Of a stretch of DNA of 64,000 bases, positions 41,738 to 51,953 are shown piece by piece (the first letter of the stretch is position 1; each line of letters starts with the position of its first letter). A program made the translations under genes and the position numbers. Source of the DNA: Macrolepiota albuminosa (lineage: Eukaryota; Basidiomycota; Agaricomycetes; Agaricales; Agaricaceae); contig JAMWFC010000009.1 of NCBI GenBank assembly GCA_027475525.1, positions 186,001-250,000 on the forward strand, read 5' to 3'. The notes beneath the pieces were generated by a model that saw only the letters and a list, made by a program, of their open reading frames with translations, made no database searches and was not told where the DNA came from.

Positions 41738-41805
41738 AGCACTTGTTGGAATTGAACCAACAACCTCTTGGGCTTATGATGCTCTAACCACTGAGCTAAA
41801 GCGCT
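41738..41805 (-). ncRNA. tRNA-like sequence in TRIM-2 (right LTR)
   Basis: Acceptor AGCGCTT/AAGTGCT, D arm GCTC-AGTGGTTA-GAGC and a perfect T arm GTTGG-TTCAATT-CCAAC with consensus B box GGTTCAATTCC. The anticodon region is shortened by about nine bases compared with the left copy. Confidence 0.6.
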
Positions 41806-42150
41806 ATACTTACTTTTAGATCAAGTAGCCTAAGCAATTCACTCCCTGGGAACACCAAGCTACTCAATCCAAGGTTCAATCATACTGGTGCACCAGAGGG
41901 GCGACATATTAGTGTATGTCCAGTTAGTATATTTGTCATCATCTTTATCTAGGATGTGGCCCGTCCAGGATGACATTATCTTTCTGACAGGTACAACAGT
42001 AGAGTTAGCACTGTTATCCACTAGCCTCATCTCTGCTATGTGGGTAGCAGTCAATTGTGCATCACTTGTTATAGACATCGTAGCAAGTTGTGGGACAACA
42101 GTAGAGAGAACAATAGATTTTCCAGATATGTGTTATCCACGTCAATCAGG

Positions 42151-42304
42151 GGCAGGTATAATCGGATACTCAATCCAGCAAAGACAAGGTGAGTGGTCAC
42201 AGCTCACAAAAATCAGGTACAGGTTTGGGCAGGTATAATCGGATACTCAATCCAGCAAAGACAAGGTGAGTGGTCACAGCTCACAAAAATCAGGTACAGG
42301 TTTG
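42151..42304. repeat. 77-bp tandem direct duplication (assembly junction)
   Basis: Copies start at 42151 and 42228. Confidence 0.85.
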
Positions 42305-42355
42305 AATTCTTCAGAAGCCAAAGCAACAAAAGCCCATAACCTGTTAGAAGATCAA

Positions 42356-42445
42356 ACCTATACAACACAGATATAGTGAGTCCTCAGTCTTTGGATGATT
42401 GACTATATTCAGTTCTTACCTATACAACACAGATATAGTGAGTCT
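42356..42445. repeat. Short direct repeat, period 62 bp
   Basis: acctatacaacacagatata occurs at 42356 and 42418. A related ctcagtctttgga..attgact motif also occurs twice (42383 and 42499). The period differs from 77, so it is a real, older duplication. Confidence 0.6.
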
Positions 42446-42800
42446 ATATGTATTGTAAGTATTGTTTCTGTCATATAGTAAGTGTTTCTCACTCACCCTC
42501 AGTCTTTGGATAATTGACTGAGGGTTCCTGTATGGTCTCGTACTATATAAATATATGTCTGTCCATTGTCTCAAAGACAAAGAGGCCAAGACAAAGAGGC
42601 CCAGTCTACGCGTGGTCCTGGGTCCTTTGTATTCCATTGGTCTGTGTGCTCCCGTAATCCATGCTCACGGTGTTGTCTCGAATCAGATCTCAACATGCAA
42701 AAGTTCCAGCAACACCGAATCGGTCAAGGTGATGACGCGCTGCTCATCGGCATCCTCATCCTTCGGCCTCACGAAACCTGGAGACGGCCTACAATAAAGA

Positions 42801-43136
42801 TCAGCCGCCGCAGGAGAAGCGACCGCATGAGTAGACCCGTGGGAACACGGAGCGGGGCCCGGAGTAAGCAAAGGCACTCTCATTAACAAAAACGGGGACA
42901 TAATCACGCATATATACGTCTGCAACGGCCGGGGATACTTCCGCCAGACTGGAATCGTCATGAACGCGAGCCTTTTGAGCACGTAAATGCTTAGAAGGAG
43001 GGCGCGTCGGAATAGACACCGGGGAAGGAGACCTATCCCTACGAATGCCCACGTTCTCCTCGGCCGGCAGGGGTTCGGGCCCCTCAACCAGGTCGGCATC
43101 AGGCTCGGCAGCGCCGAGCGTGGTCTGAGATTCCAA
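42801..43136 (-). pseudogene. Gag-like N-terminal fragment of a retroelement (tentative)
   Basis: The frame from 43136 gives GC-rich, coding-like peptide with GAAEPDADLVEGPEPLPAEE and PSPVSIPTRPPSKHLRAQ, a composition typical of the proline/acid-rich N-terminus of fungal Gag proteins. No zinc knuckle or protease is seen. Upstream reading continues to about 43234 in another frame. Function is unproven. Confidence 0.35.
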
Positions 43137-43239
43137 GCCACTAGGGGCCGGCAGACGATCGGCCTGGAAGACGGCCGCAAAGTCCGAGCTGAAGGCACGG
43201 ACTTTCCACCTCTGGACGCGGTACTGCCTGCCACATAAG

Positions 43240-43757
43240 TGAACAGTAATTGAAAAACTATAGCGAAGGTTGAGCTAGAGTGACTGAAAGGAATCTCTAC
43301 CAGTAACGATAAATTTCGCGCAGCTCGATGAAGGTTTGAGTCAAGCCGCTTAGGTCACACCAAAGTCACACGTCAAAATACGACCCTCCTGCATGGCGTG
43401 CCTCCATTTGGAAGGTCGCCAAACTCAATTTCAACCCCCTGAGCCGCCTTGGTAGGAGCGCGCCGGTCTATTTTTCCAGACATCACAGGTTCGTCAGTAT
43501 TACAGTCCTATGATACTTCTCCACAGAATGCGATTGGAGGACTTGAAATTTGTCTGAGAACACTGCACGAGGCTGTTGTCAGATTTCGCATGTATTCTGG
43601 CAGCTTTGGACCGCAGGTCCGCACTCGTGGAATTACTGCATACAAATCGCGGGGGTAACTGGTTATCACCTGATCTGCTGGACGACAAAAGCGGCTTCTC
43701 TTACTTCTGCCATCTTCGCACAGTGAATATCATTCAAATCCTGGCAAGGGCGGTCCT
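43240..43757. other. Upstream region of the reductase gene
   Basis: No gene supported. It forms the boundary between the repeat-rich and gene-dense parts. Confidence 0.45.
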
Positions 43758-43763
43758 ATACTT

Positions 43764-43774
43764 ATGTATAAAAG
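43764..43774 (+). promoter_or_regulatory. TATA box of the adenylate-forming reductase gene
   Basis: tgtataaaagg lies about 60 bp upstream of the ATG at 43829. This is a plausible TATA box for a short 5' leader. Confidence 0.6.
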
Positions 43775-43828
43775 GACTAATTAAGGAAAAAAATCTCTTA
43801 TCCAACGTTATCATACTCGGCTAGCAAC

Positions 43829-46800
43829 ATGCCCATTACGCCTGTCCTTCCTATCATTAATGAGGACCTCTTCATACCCGATGTAATTGAATTTAACATG
43901 GCAAATAACGCGACGCAACCGTTCTACACTTTTGTCGACCCTGATACCTTGAGCAGAACCAAGGTCATAACTCATCTCGAGTTTGGTAGGGCAGCTCATC
44001 GTGTTGCTCGTCTACTACGACCCAATCTCGATGATGGTCATGACGGTACAGTCGTTGCCCTCCTTCTGCAAACCGATACGATCTTGTACACTGCAATTGT
44101 TGCCGGTTTAATCGTTGCCGGTTATGTGGCAAGTGCAACGTTTTTCCGGGGCTTGATATCTTACCAATTGGTCAAGTCCAGCCATTTCCCATGTCTCACC
44201 GTAACACCCCCGGAGCTATAGTTGAGCTCCTCACGAAGACATCATGCGACAGACTGTTAACCACATACGCTCATTTGAAGTCACTAATTGACTCTATCAA
44301 ACTGTACATTGCTGATACTCCCCTTGCCGATAAACTCCGGATCGAAGAAATACCGTCGATTGCTTTGGTGTATCCTTACCTCGCACATGAAATCGAGAAT
44401 CATCCATTCAATCGGTATCATTTAGCTATTCAGCGGCCGTCCAGAAGAGATCCCTGTCTCTATCTCCATTCCTCCGGTAGTACTGCAAACCCAAAGCCCA
44501 TTCCTCAGAACCATGTATACTGGGCACAACTGTCTTATCCCAGTGTGTCCCAAAATGCTGATCATTGCGCAACTTGACACTTACCATAGCATCTATTCGT
44601 ATAGCTGATCTAAGGTGCAGTGACCCTCGATTTACTCTAGGTGGCATGTCCTTGCCATCGTTCCATACTTATGGTCTCGGCATCCAACTTTTCATGCCAA
44701 TATACGGGGTACTCTCTGTCACAGTGTTTCCACCTAATTCAATCATTCCAGACCCATTACCGCCGATTGTGCCTTCTCCAGAAAATATCTTAGAACATAT
44801 GAAGCTTACTAAATCAACTGCTATCGAGACCTTTGCAAGTTTTATTCAGGTATGGGCTCTGATTCCTGAAGCCGTCGAGTACTTGAAGACCTTGAGGTTT
44901 GTGGTACGCCCCATCCGTACATCTGACGAAACAAAGTTCATGTATACAATGTATATTATAAATAGGGTTGGGCCGGTGGGCCATTGGCACCGAAACTAGG
45001 AAACATACTGTCCAAAGCAGGTGTCACGCTTCGTCCGCTCTATGGTGGAACTGAGTTTGGAATTAACACGAGGTTCACTCCGATCGTTCTGAATGATACA
45101 GACGACTGGGAGTATATGCAATTTCATGACCATATGAATATTCGTTGGATACCTCAAGGAGATGGGTCTTATGAATGTCAATTTTTGGTGCATAATTTCA
45201 GCTTCCATCATTAATGTTCATTTCTTATGCCTTCACTTCATAGTCTCACGAGAAACATGAGACTATGCTCAACAATCTTCCTGATGTGCCGGGATACGCA
45301 ACATCGGATTTGTGGAGGCCCCATCCAACCAAGAAGGGATTATGGAAGATGTAAGTCTCTCTTTCCAAACTTCACGATGTTTATCTGAGTTTCCGAAGTG
45401 TTGGTCGAATTGACGACGTAATCGTCCACTCTTCAGGAGAGAAAACAGTACCTGCTCCGATGGAAGCTATTGTTGTCAGCGATCCACGGTGAGCGAATCC
45501 TTGCTTCATATGGAAAGAACGTGCGTTCTCAAGTTTCTCACAAGAGTGCAGGGAGCAGTCATCTTTGGTCGTGAACGAGTCCAGGCTGGGATATTGATTG
45601 AGCCGAAAATTGAAGCTCAAATTGACGTGGATGACCTTGTTCAACTGGCGCACCTGCGTCATGAACTCTGGTCAGCCCTATTTTTATTCCTTTCCTTCGT
45701 TGGGCACTTACAATCCAAACAGGCCAACTGTAGAAGAGGCGAACGGCATAGCCCCTGCACATAGTAGAATTTTTAAGGAAATGATTTTGTTCACTTCAAA
45801 AGGGAAGCCACTCCCTCGTGCTGTGAAGGGTTCAGTCACACGAAAAGCCGCACTGAATATTTATGAGAGAGAGATCAACGCGATGTAGGTATAAATTTGT
45901 TTGAGGTTCGAGAGCGGACATCTCAGTCTTTCTTCCAGATACGACAATGTGGAAGCAGCAATTGGAGAAGTCTGCTCTCCCATGTCTTGGTCCTTGAAAG
46001 ACATAGAAACATGGCTGTTCGAACAAGTCTCCGATCTTGTTCCGGGTCGATTTATCAGCCCTACAGCAAATCTATTGCAACAAGGATTCGACAGGTAAGC
46101 GTCCGGTGATTTGACTCGTGTGGCTCAACAAAGATGAAACGTCTGTCTTGAGTTTGCATGCAACATTCTTACGCCTGCGCATCGCTAATGCCTTGCGCTT
46201 ATCGGAGGATTTAATGATTCAAGAAATAGCAAAGGAATTATCCTCAAACCTTGTTTATTCCTATCCTATGATCAGAGACCTCGCCGCATTTATTTTTTCA
46301 CTTACTTGTCCGGGTGCTGAGGAGCACAACGTGACCTCTCAAAGTGTAGCTGCGATGGAAGCAATGATCGCCAAGTATTCTTCTGGATTTGACAGTCCTT
46401 TACCAAGTGCCCAGCAGTCCAACGCGGCATCACCTGTCGTCGTTCTGCTTACGGGATCGACCGGCCACCTCGGTTCGCAGATTCTTGCGATGCTGCTAAA
46501 CGACTCTCGCGTCGAAAGGGTTTATACATACAACCGACCTTCAAATACAAAGACTCTTCGGCGCAGACATTCCGACAAATTTGAGGAAGCTGGGCTCGAT
46601 GTCGCGTTGCTGAAGAGCGAGAAGTTGATGCTCATTTCTGGTGACGCGGAAAAGACCAATCTGGGATTGGATCAAGACTTGTACAACCTGGTAAGCAGCT
46701 ATCCAATATACTAACCATCATTGCAGGAGTTCTGACCTGTTAGCTCTGTCAAACCGTCAACGTCGTGATCCACAATGCCTGGAGGGTCGACTTCAATATG

Positions 46801-47815
46801 TCGTTGACCTCGTTCGAAATTAATATCAGGGGCGCGTGTCACTTCATGGAGCTTGTCCGATCGGGCCCGGCTCCCTTGAGCTCTCGTTTCCTATTCGTTT
46901 CATCGATCTCCGCTGTTCAGAACTGGGACAAAACGAAGGGTGCTGTTCCGGATGATGTCATAGAAGATGTGTCTGTGGCGCTCGGGAGTGGTTATGGCGA
47001 GGGAAAGCATATCGTTGAGAGAGTGAGGCTGTCTAAATTTCGCTACAACTACGATATTGAATTTCTTTGACCAGATCCTTCTGAAGAGTGGCTTGCAAGG
47101 TCTGTCCATCAGAGTTGGTCAGATAAGTGGTGGGCGCCCCAAGGGTGTGTGGCCAACCGCTGAATGGTTTCCAATCCTTGTAAAGTCGAGTGTATCGCTG
47201 GGTGCCATGCCTGACGCTTCCGGGGTATGTTTTGTCTGCCTTATCACACTCATCCCTACCGTCAGTCAATTGACTCTTATTCAGGTTGCATCATGGCTCG
47301 GCGCAGACACTATGTCGGCCATCATCGTTGATATCGCCCTGAGAAAACATTCAACTTCCCTCCCACGAGCTTTGAACGTAGTACATCCTCGACCTGTGCG
47401 ACAAAGTGTCATTATGATGCATATCAGGAAGGCTATTGCCGACATCGTGGGCCACGAACTTGTGGTTGTTCCGCTCAGCCAGTGGTTCTCGATCCTCGAG
47501 GAGCGTGCTGAGGACGTAACTGCAGAAACTTGGGCAGATATTGTATGTACCTCCACTTTTTAATGAGAATGCGAGACCTTTAGAATCATCTTTCTTCAGC
47601 CCGCGGTCAAACTACTAGAGTTCTTCCGAGGTTATGCCAACGCGGATGCCAGTGACTTTGCTATCCAGAGCGAGGCTGGCGGTCTTCCAATTCTGTCGAC
47701 AGAGACGGTCCAACAGATTAGCGAGTACATGAGCCCTGAGAAGCTGCAGGAGATCGGGGACGATGATGCAAAGCTTTGGGTTTCTTATTGGCATTCAATC
47801 GGGTTTCTACATTGA
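43829..47815 (+). CDS. NRPS-like adenylate-forming reductase (A-T-R)
   Basis: Fourteen exons, all phases consistent, about 1092 aa. It would activate a carboxylic acid as adenylate, load it on a phosphopantetheine arm and release it reductively as an aldehyde or alcohol; the substrate cannot be read. The adenylation domain (about residues 1-530) has LYLHSSGSTANPKPIPQ (A3), GGTEFG (A5) and GRIDDVIVHSSGEKT (A7/A8). The thiolation motif GFDSLHATF is created by splicing, with the pantetheine Ser (about residue 613) on a codon split AG|T across the intron 46095-46152. The reductase domain (about 700-1090) has LLTGSTGHLG and YGEGK. Intron 1 (44129-44181) appears to use a GC donor (gcaagt) and restores GYV-PFPMSHRNTPG. 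No frame break was found. Its 3' end faces the D-hydroxyacid dehydrogenase 135 bp away. Confidence 0.9.
46092..46155 (+). other. Pantetheinylation serine split by an intron
   Basis: Exon 9 ends GGATTCGACAG and exon 10 starts TTTGCATGC. Joining AG and T gives the Ser of GFDSLHA. Without splicing the carrier domain loses its attachment residue. Confidence 0.75.
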
Positions 47816-47950
47816 TAATCTACGCATATCAGTTACTAGATTACCTGTAACCTCTCTACAGTACATTTCATACATTGAGCTTTAAGCATGAGGACCTCAG
47901 TTCATGGGTGGGAAACTATATTGCGAGCTGTGTGGAGTTCAATGCATTAA

Positions 47951-49186
47951 CTAAATCTTCATTCCAGGGTCAGTAACAAGATTGGGGCTGGTGTCAGTAG
48001 CTCTGAGATCTTTCAAATTCTGAATTGTAGTATCTGCGATTCTTTGTATGGCTTCCCGAGTCAGATATGCTTGATGTCCACTGTTGACGAAAATGGATTA
48101 GACACCAATTTGATGAGATAGGACATATCACGAACGTCATGAACACGTTGTAGAAGGATAAAAGTCTAGCAAAGACATCGTCGTGAATTATCTTGGCGCT
48201 CGAATCAGCGAAGAAGTATTCGGCTTCTCTCTCATATACGTCTAGGCCAACGGCACCTATGTGTCCGGACTTGAGAGCACTAAAGACTCCATCAGGGAAG
48301 GCGTCCGAGTCAGAGCTTTCATCGCGTACCGAATCAAAGAATAACTATCAATGAGACCCCCGCGAGACGTGTTTATGAGGACTACGCCCGGCTTCATCAT
48401 TGCCAAAGTGTCATCATTTATTATGTATCTCGTCTCTGACGTCAGTGGACAATGCAAGCTGACAATGTCACACTGTCCCAACAGCTCTGCCAAACTGTCA
48501 AGATACTTTATCCCATTCTCCAGGGCCTCGGGCGAAGGATACGGATCATATGCAATGACGTTACAGCCAAATCCTTTGGCCAGAATGCGTCCCGTTATCA
48601 AGCCAATTTTTCCAGTACCAATTAGCCCTACGGTCTTGCCAGCAAGATTGAATCCCATGAGTCCATCCAGGAGGAAGTTCCCTTCGCGGACACGTAGGAA
48701 AGATTTGTGGTATTTGCGGACGACGGTCATTATCATGCCAACTGCGAACTCGGCAACGGCTTCAGGCGCATAAGAAGGAACACGCGCAACTTTAATACCG
48801 AGCTTCGCTGCTGCTGCAAGGTCTACATTGTTATATCCTGCACATCGTAAAGCGATATATTTCTAAGTATTGTCAGACAAGAAGAAAAACTGGGTGGTGA
48901 CATTTGGACGAACCACACCATGCTTATAAAGCTCCTTGAGAACATCTTCATCACAAATGTCATTGACAAAGATCGAGATAGCCTCATATCCCTCTGCGAG
49001 AAGGGACGTGGTGACATCGAGCGAGGGATCGATGAATTTGAGTTCGATTCCAGTCGTCGCATCCACTGCAGCACTGAGGGAATCGAGGTCATACTATGCG
49101 GTGATCAATTGATGATTTGTCAATCCGGACTTTGATTGACATTGCTGGATTCGTACCTTTCTAGTTCCAAATACTGCGACCTTCAT
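47951..49186 (-). CDS. D-isomer-specific 2-hydroxyacid (D-lactate-type) dehydrogenase
   Basis: NAD-dependent reduction of 2-oxoacids to D-2-hydroxyacids (or the reverse), probably cytosolic. The start at 49186 gives [10 protein letters not shown], and exon 1 ends there at a gtacga donor. Later exons give [30 protein letters not shown] (substrate-binding Arg), [15 protein letters not shown], the Rossmann motif [13 protein letters not shown], then [13 protein letters not shown] and [11 protein letters not shown]. The intron 48280-48329 joins LIDSYSLIR to [16 protein letters not shown]. The last exon (about 48080-47951) carries [10 protein letters not shown] with the catalytic His. At least four introns of about 50 nt are implied. 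It is convergent with the reductase gene. Isotype (lactate or another acid) cannot be decided. Confidence 0.88.
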
Positions 49187-49587
49187 GGTGATGGCCTAAG
49201 GTATGTTCTACAGCTCCCGTGACCTGCACACGTAACGACAACATTGATGAGAGTGGGGATAGCTCGCGGGGTCAACGGCATGCGAGTTGAGCAATTGGTA
49301 CATTGGATGAGAGTAGTTTCAAGCGTATCTCGTCGATAAAGCTAGGACAAGCAACAGAATCAGCGGTGATTGCCGTCACGGACGTCTGGTCTCAACTTGA
49401 ATATCGTTCACCAGCAACTGCGAAGGTCATTTCCCAGGCCGCCTATGGCCTATGGAGTACTATGTATTGTACATGCTAGAGCTACCGACGAACACCAAAG
49501 TATCACATTACAGATTCCTCACGAGGCCATGTCTCTCAAGTTGTATAGGTAGCATATCTTTACAAAATGACATCTCCTGGCCTGCGA

Positions 49588-50894
49588 TTAACATTCTCCT
49601 CCTGAAATGTCAATCTGTTGAAGTGATGGAATTTGGTCATCAGTGAAGATCCTGAATTTTCCCTGTGGGACGCCCGCAAAAGAAGCTGAAAACCTCGCAT
49701 CGGTGTTGTTAGCACCATTAACGGCACGAATCCAGATGCAGGTTATGAATTCGTGACCGAATTTATTAAACCTTGATTATTGATATCATTACTAGGCGAT
49801 CGAAACCATGAAACGGGGGCTCACGCTGCACCATATGTTTCTGGGTCCTTCTGTGTAGAGTCTCCGATAGCCAAAAATCTCTTTTGAGGGTACATCCCAT
49901 GGATACGGTCGATCTGTGAGAGTTTGTATTCGAGGATACCGTTATTTCCAGCAAATTCCAGCAACTGCGGAATATCAAACACTGTGAGATTCTGGAGCAA
50001 GATTGGGCCTTTGGAAGCTGAGAAGGCCGTGCTAATGAAGTCGTGAAGAAATGGATAAAGTTGGAACGGGGATCCAGAAATATAGATGAACTGTGGCGAG
50101 TCGAGGGTGCTAGAAAGTGATTTGTATAGTTCCTGCATTCCAGTGACTGCCACAGGATCGTCAATGAGGGTAGCCTTTGCCAAGGCAACAGTGTCAAGCA
50201 CGTTTGAGACTTTAACAGTGTCATCGATGTCTAAAAAATGGGATCAACACGAAGACGGTTGACATCGACTGATACATACCGGAAATGACTCCATATCCAG
50301 AATTAGGCGAGGGGAAGACCGTTGCGTTGAACTGTCTATGATCGAAAAACGATAATTTTACCATGGCTGAGAGTTCCTTAGCTGCACTGCACGACCCTAT
50401 TGAGACATTTTGCAACACAATGCCTAAGTCCGGAAGACCGGATGTCCCTTGTAAACGTGCTTGTTGATTGCACCCTTGAACATTCACTTCAACATTTTTA
50501 CCAGGAAGACCAGCGGCCGCAAACAGCTTCAGCCGTTTCTCAACATTGGTGAGTGAATCACCAATATTTAGGCCCAAAGCATTCAGAGCAGCTTGGACCC
50601 CATAAACGATGGGACTGAGGTCAATTTGGTGGAGATAAATAAAGGCCTGTTGGGCGTCAAGGATGGTGAACCGGTTGGCCGGGTCAGGAAAGGCAGGTGC
50701 GTCGAAAAGGAGAACATCGTCGAGGGGGCCGACCGAACTGAAGATACCGCGTTCCACAGGACAGGTAAGGCAGGTGCGTCGAAAAGGAGAACATCGTCGA
50801 GGGGGCCGACCGAACTGAAGATACCGCGTTCCACAGGACAGGTATGAGTGGACGTCACAGCAAATAAGACAGAAAGGAGTAGAGATAGTTTCAT
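49588..50894 (-). CDS. Secreted App1/DUF2183-type phosphatidate phosphatase
   Basis: It starts with a signal peptide (MKLSLLLSVLFAVTSTHT). The catalytic part has SDIDDTVKVSNVL (DxDDT), then FIYISGSPFQLYPFL and LAIGDSTQKDPETYG, the motif set of the App1 (DUF2183) haloacid-dehalogenase-like phosphatases that act on phosphatidic acid. The last exon supplies KFGHEFITCIWIRAVNG and ends at 49588. Introns are 50231-50279 (restoring the Asp of DIDD) and 49772-49824. A 77-bp assembly duplication at 50690-50843 shifts the frame just after the signal peptide; with one copy removed the reading continues VLLFDAPAFPDPANRF. Because of the signal peptide it is probably secretory or vacuolar, unlike the cytosolic yeast App1. 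Confidence 0.82.
50690..50843. repeat. 77-bp tandem direct duplication (assembly junction) inside the App1-like gene
   Basis: Copies start at 50690 and 50767. The peptide GIFSSVGPLDDVLLFDAP appears twice. It causes an artificial frameshift. Confidence 0.92.
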
Positions 50895-51359
50895 GATGTG
50901 CTACAGAAGAGCGCAATAGGAATGACAGGTATTTAAAAGAAAAGTTGGCTGTGCTAGCATTGAGGATAAACTTGAATGTATCAGTCGGGGAAACGGCTTT
51001 ATAGAAGCACAGCGGTCGTTTCTTCGTGACACCATGAAAGATGTGCTGATGGCAACGATGACAGCCAAGGAGTACCTGTAATGACTATGAATTGTTGATA
51101 CGTCGGCAGACATTGAATATTAATATGTCCTCAAGGATCAAAAGGCCTGGCAATTGACATTAGCAGAACCAGAGAATTTTTGGTATTTCCGAAATTGACA
51201 GGTCGGAAAAATGTGTCTATGTAAGCGATACTACTAGCAAAAAGTATATCTTTCATTTGGTACAAATACATCTTGACTACTAAAAGCTGTGGCCTGGTGT
51301 TGGTCTAAGCCAAGGCCCACCTACAAACAACTGTGATTTATTTTTTCTGTATTAGTCAT
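50895..51359. other. Intergenic upstream of the App1-like gene
   Basis: No gene seen; probably contains the promoter for the minus-strand gene. Confidence 0.45.
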
Positions 51360-51850
51360 ACCTCATTGTAACGGATACGTGACCCCGTCACTTAGTCGGC
51401 CTTGGTTATCTATTTTACCGCTGGGCTACCGGTAGATCCCCAGCCGCTCCCGTGTTCCCCCGAGAGTATAAAAGACCCTATGTAGTAGAGTAGGGTAGGT
51501 TTTGCAACTTAGAACTTACACCGGTTCTTTCCCGCAAGACTTAAGCTGTGTGACCGTACTTTGCCTATTCAGGTAGACTACCGTTACCCTCATTTCATTC
51601 CGCATTGCCACCTCGTTTGTTGTTGTCATACGATTTACTTGCATCGCTTTCTACCTCATATTTTTGTTGCAACTATGTAGTAGTATGACGGAGTCGCCAC
51701 ACTCACATGACAGCGTGGTCAATTTTCCACCTCTGAGGTTCCGTGGGCTTCATTCTGAACCTACTGACGTCCAGGTATGTCTATATTCATAGTCCTAATG
51801 CCAATACATTCTGAACCTACGGACCTCCAGTCTAAGGCTATAAGCTCTAC
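51360..51850 (+). mobile_element. Possible truncated LTR with the start of a gag frame
   Basis: tgtaacggatacgtgaccc leads into GC-rich sequence with a TATA box (agagtataaaaga near 51463). It then gives a leader and an ATG at 51684 opening MTESPHSHDSVVNFPPLRFR, which stops at a gtatgt splice-like site near 51775. A diverged repeat of cattctgaacctac follows. LTR plus short gag start is the usual layout of a truncated retroelement. No partner LTR is in the window, so this is tentative. Confidence 0.35.
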
Positions 51851-51953
51851 GCATGTCTTGCTGCGATAATTTTCTGGCATTCTCCAGTCGCCTTTCAATC
51901 ACATTCTCTTTCTGCACGTTGACCTTTGAAAGCTTGCACATTCTTATTGAGGA

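Larger units (their letters stand above)
41365..41910 (-). mobile_element. TRIM-like miniature LTR element 2 with tRNA-like LTRs
   Basis: Direct repeats at 41365-41587 (about 223 bp) and about 41698-41910 (about 213 bp) flank about 110 bp without coding. On the minus strand the left copy begins TGATACG and is directly preceded by the purine tract GAGATGGGG. The right copy is followed by TCTGGAGCCCACC, a PBS sharing eleven bases with the Gypsy PBS. The right copy's termini are degraded (TAATATG for TGATACG), and I see no target duplication. Each repeat holds a tRNA-like cloverleaf. It is older and less certain than TRIM-1. Confidence 0.6.
41911..42800. other. Repeat-rich stretch without a supported gene
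   Basis: It contains a 77-bp duplication, a 62-bp-period duplication and a TATA-like actatataaatata near 42542, suggesting LTR debris. Open frames here are short and not supported as genes. Confidence 0.4.

Noticed and set aside
43764..47815. Canonical multimodular NRPS
   Set aside because: Only one adenylation and one thiolation domain are present, no condensation domain is seen, and the end is a reductase; the A-T-R reductase class fits.
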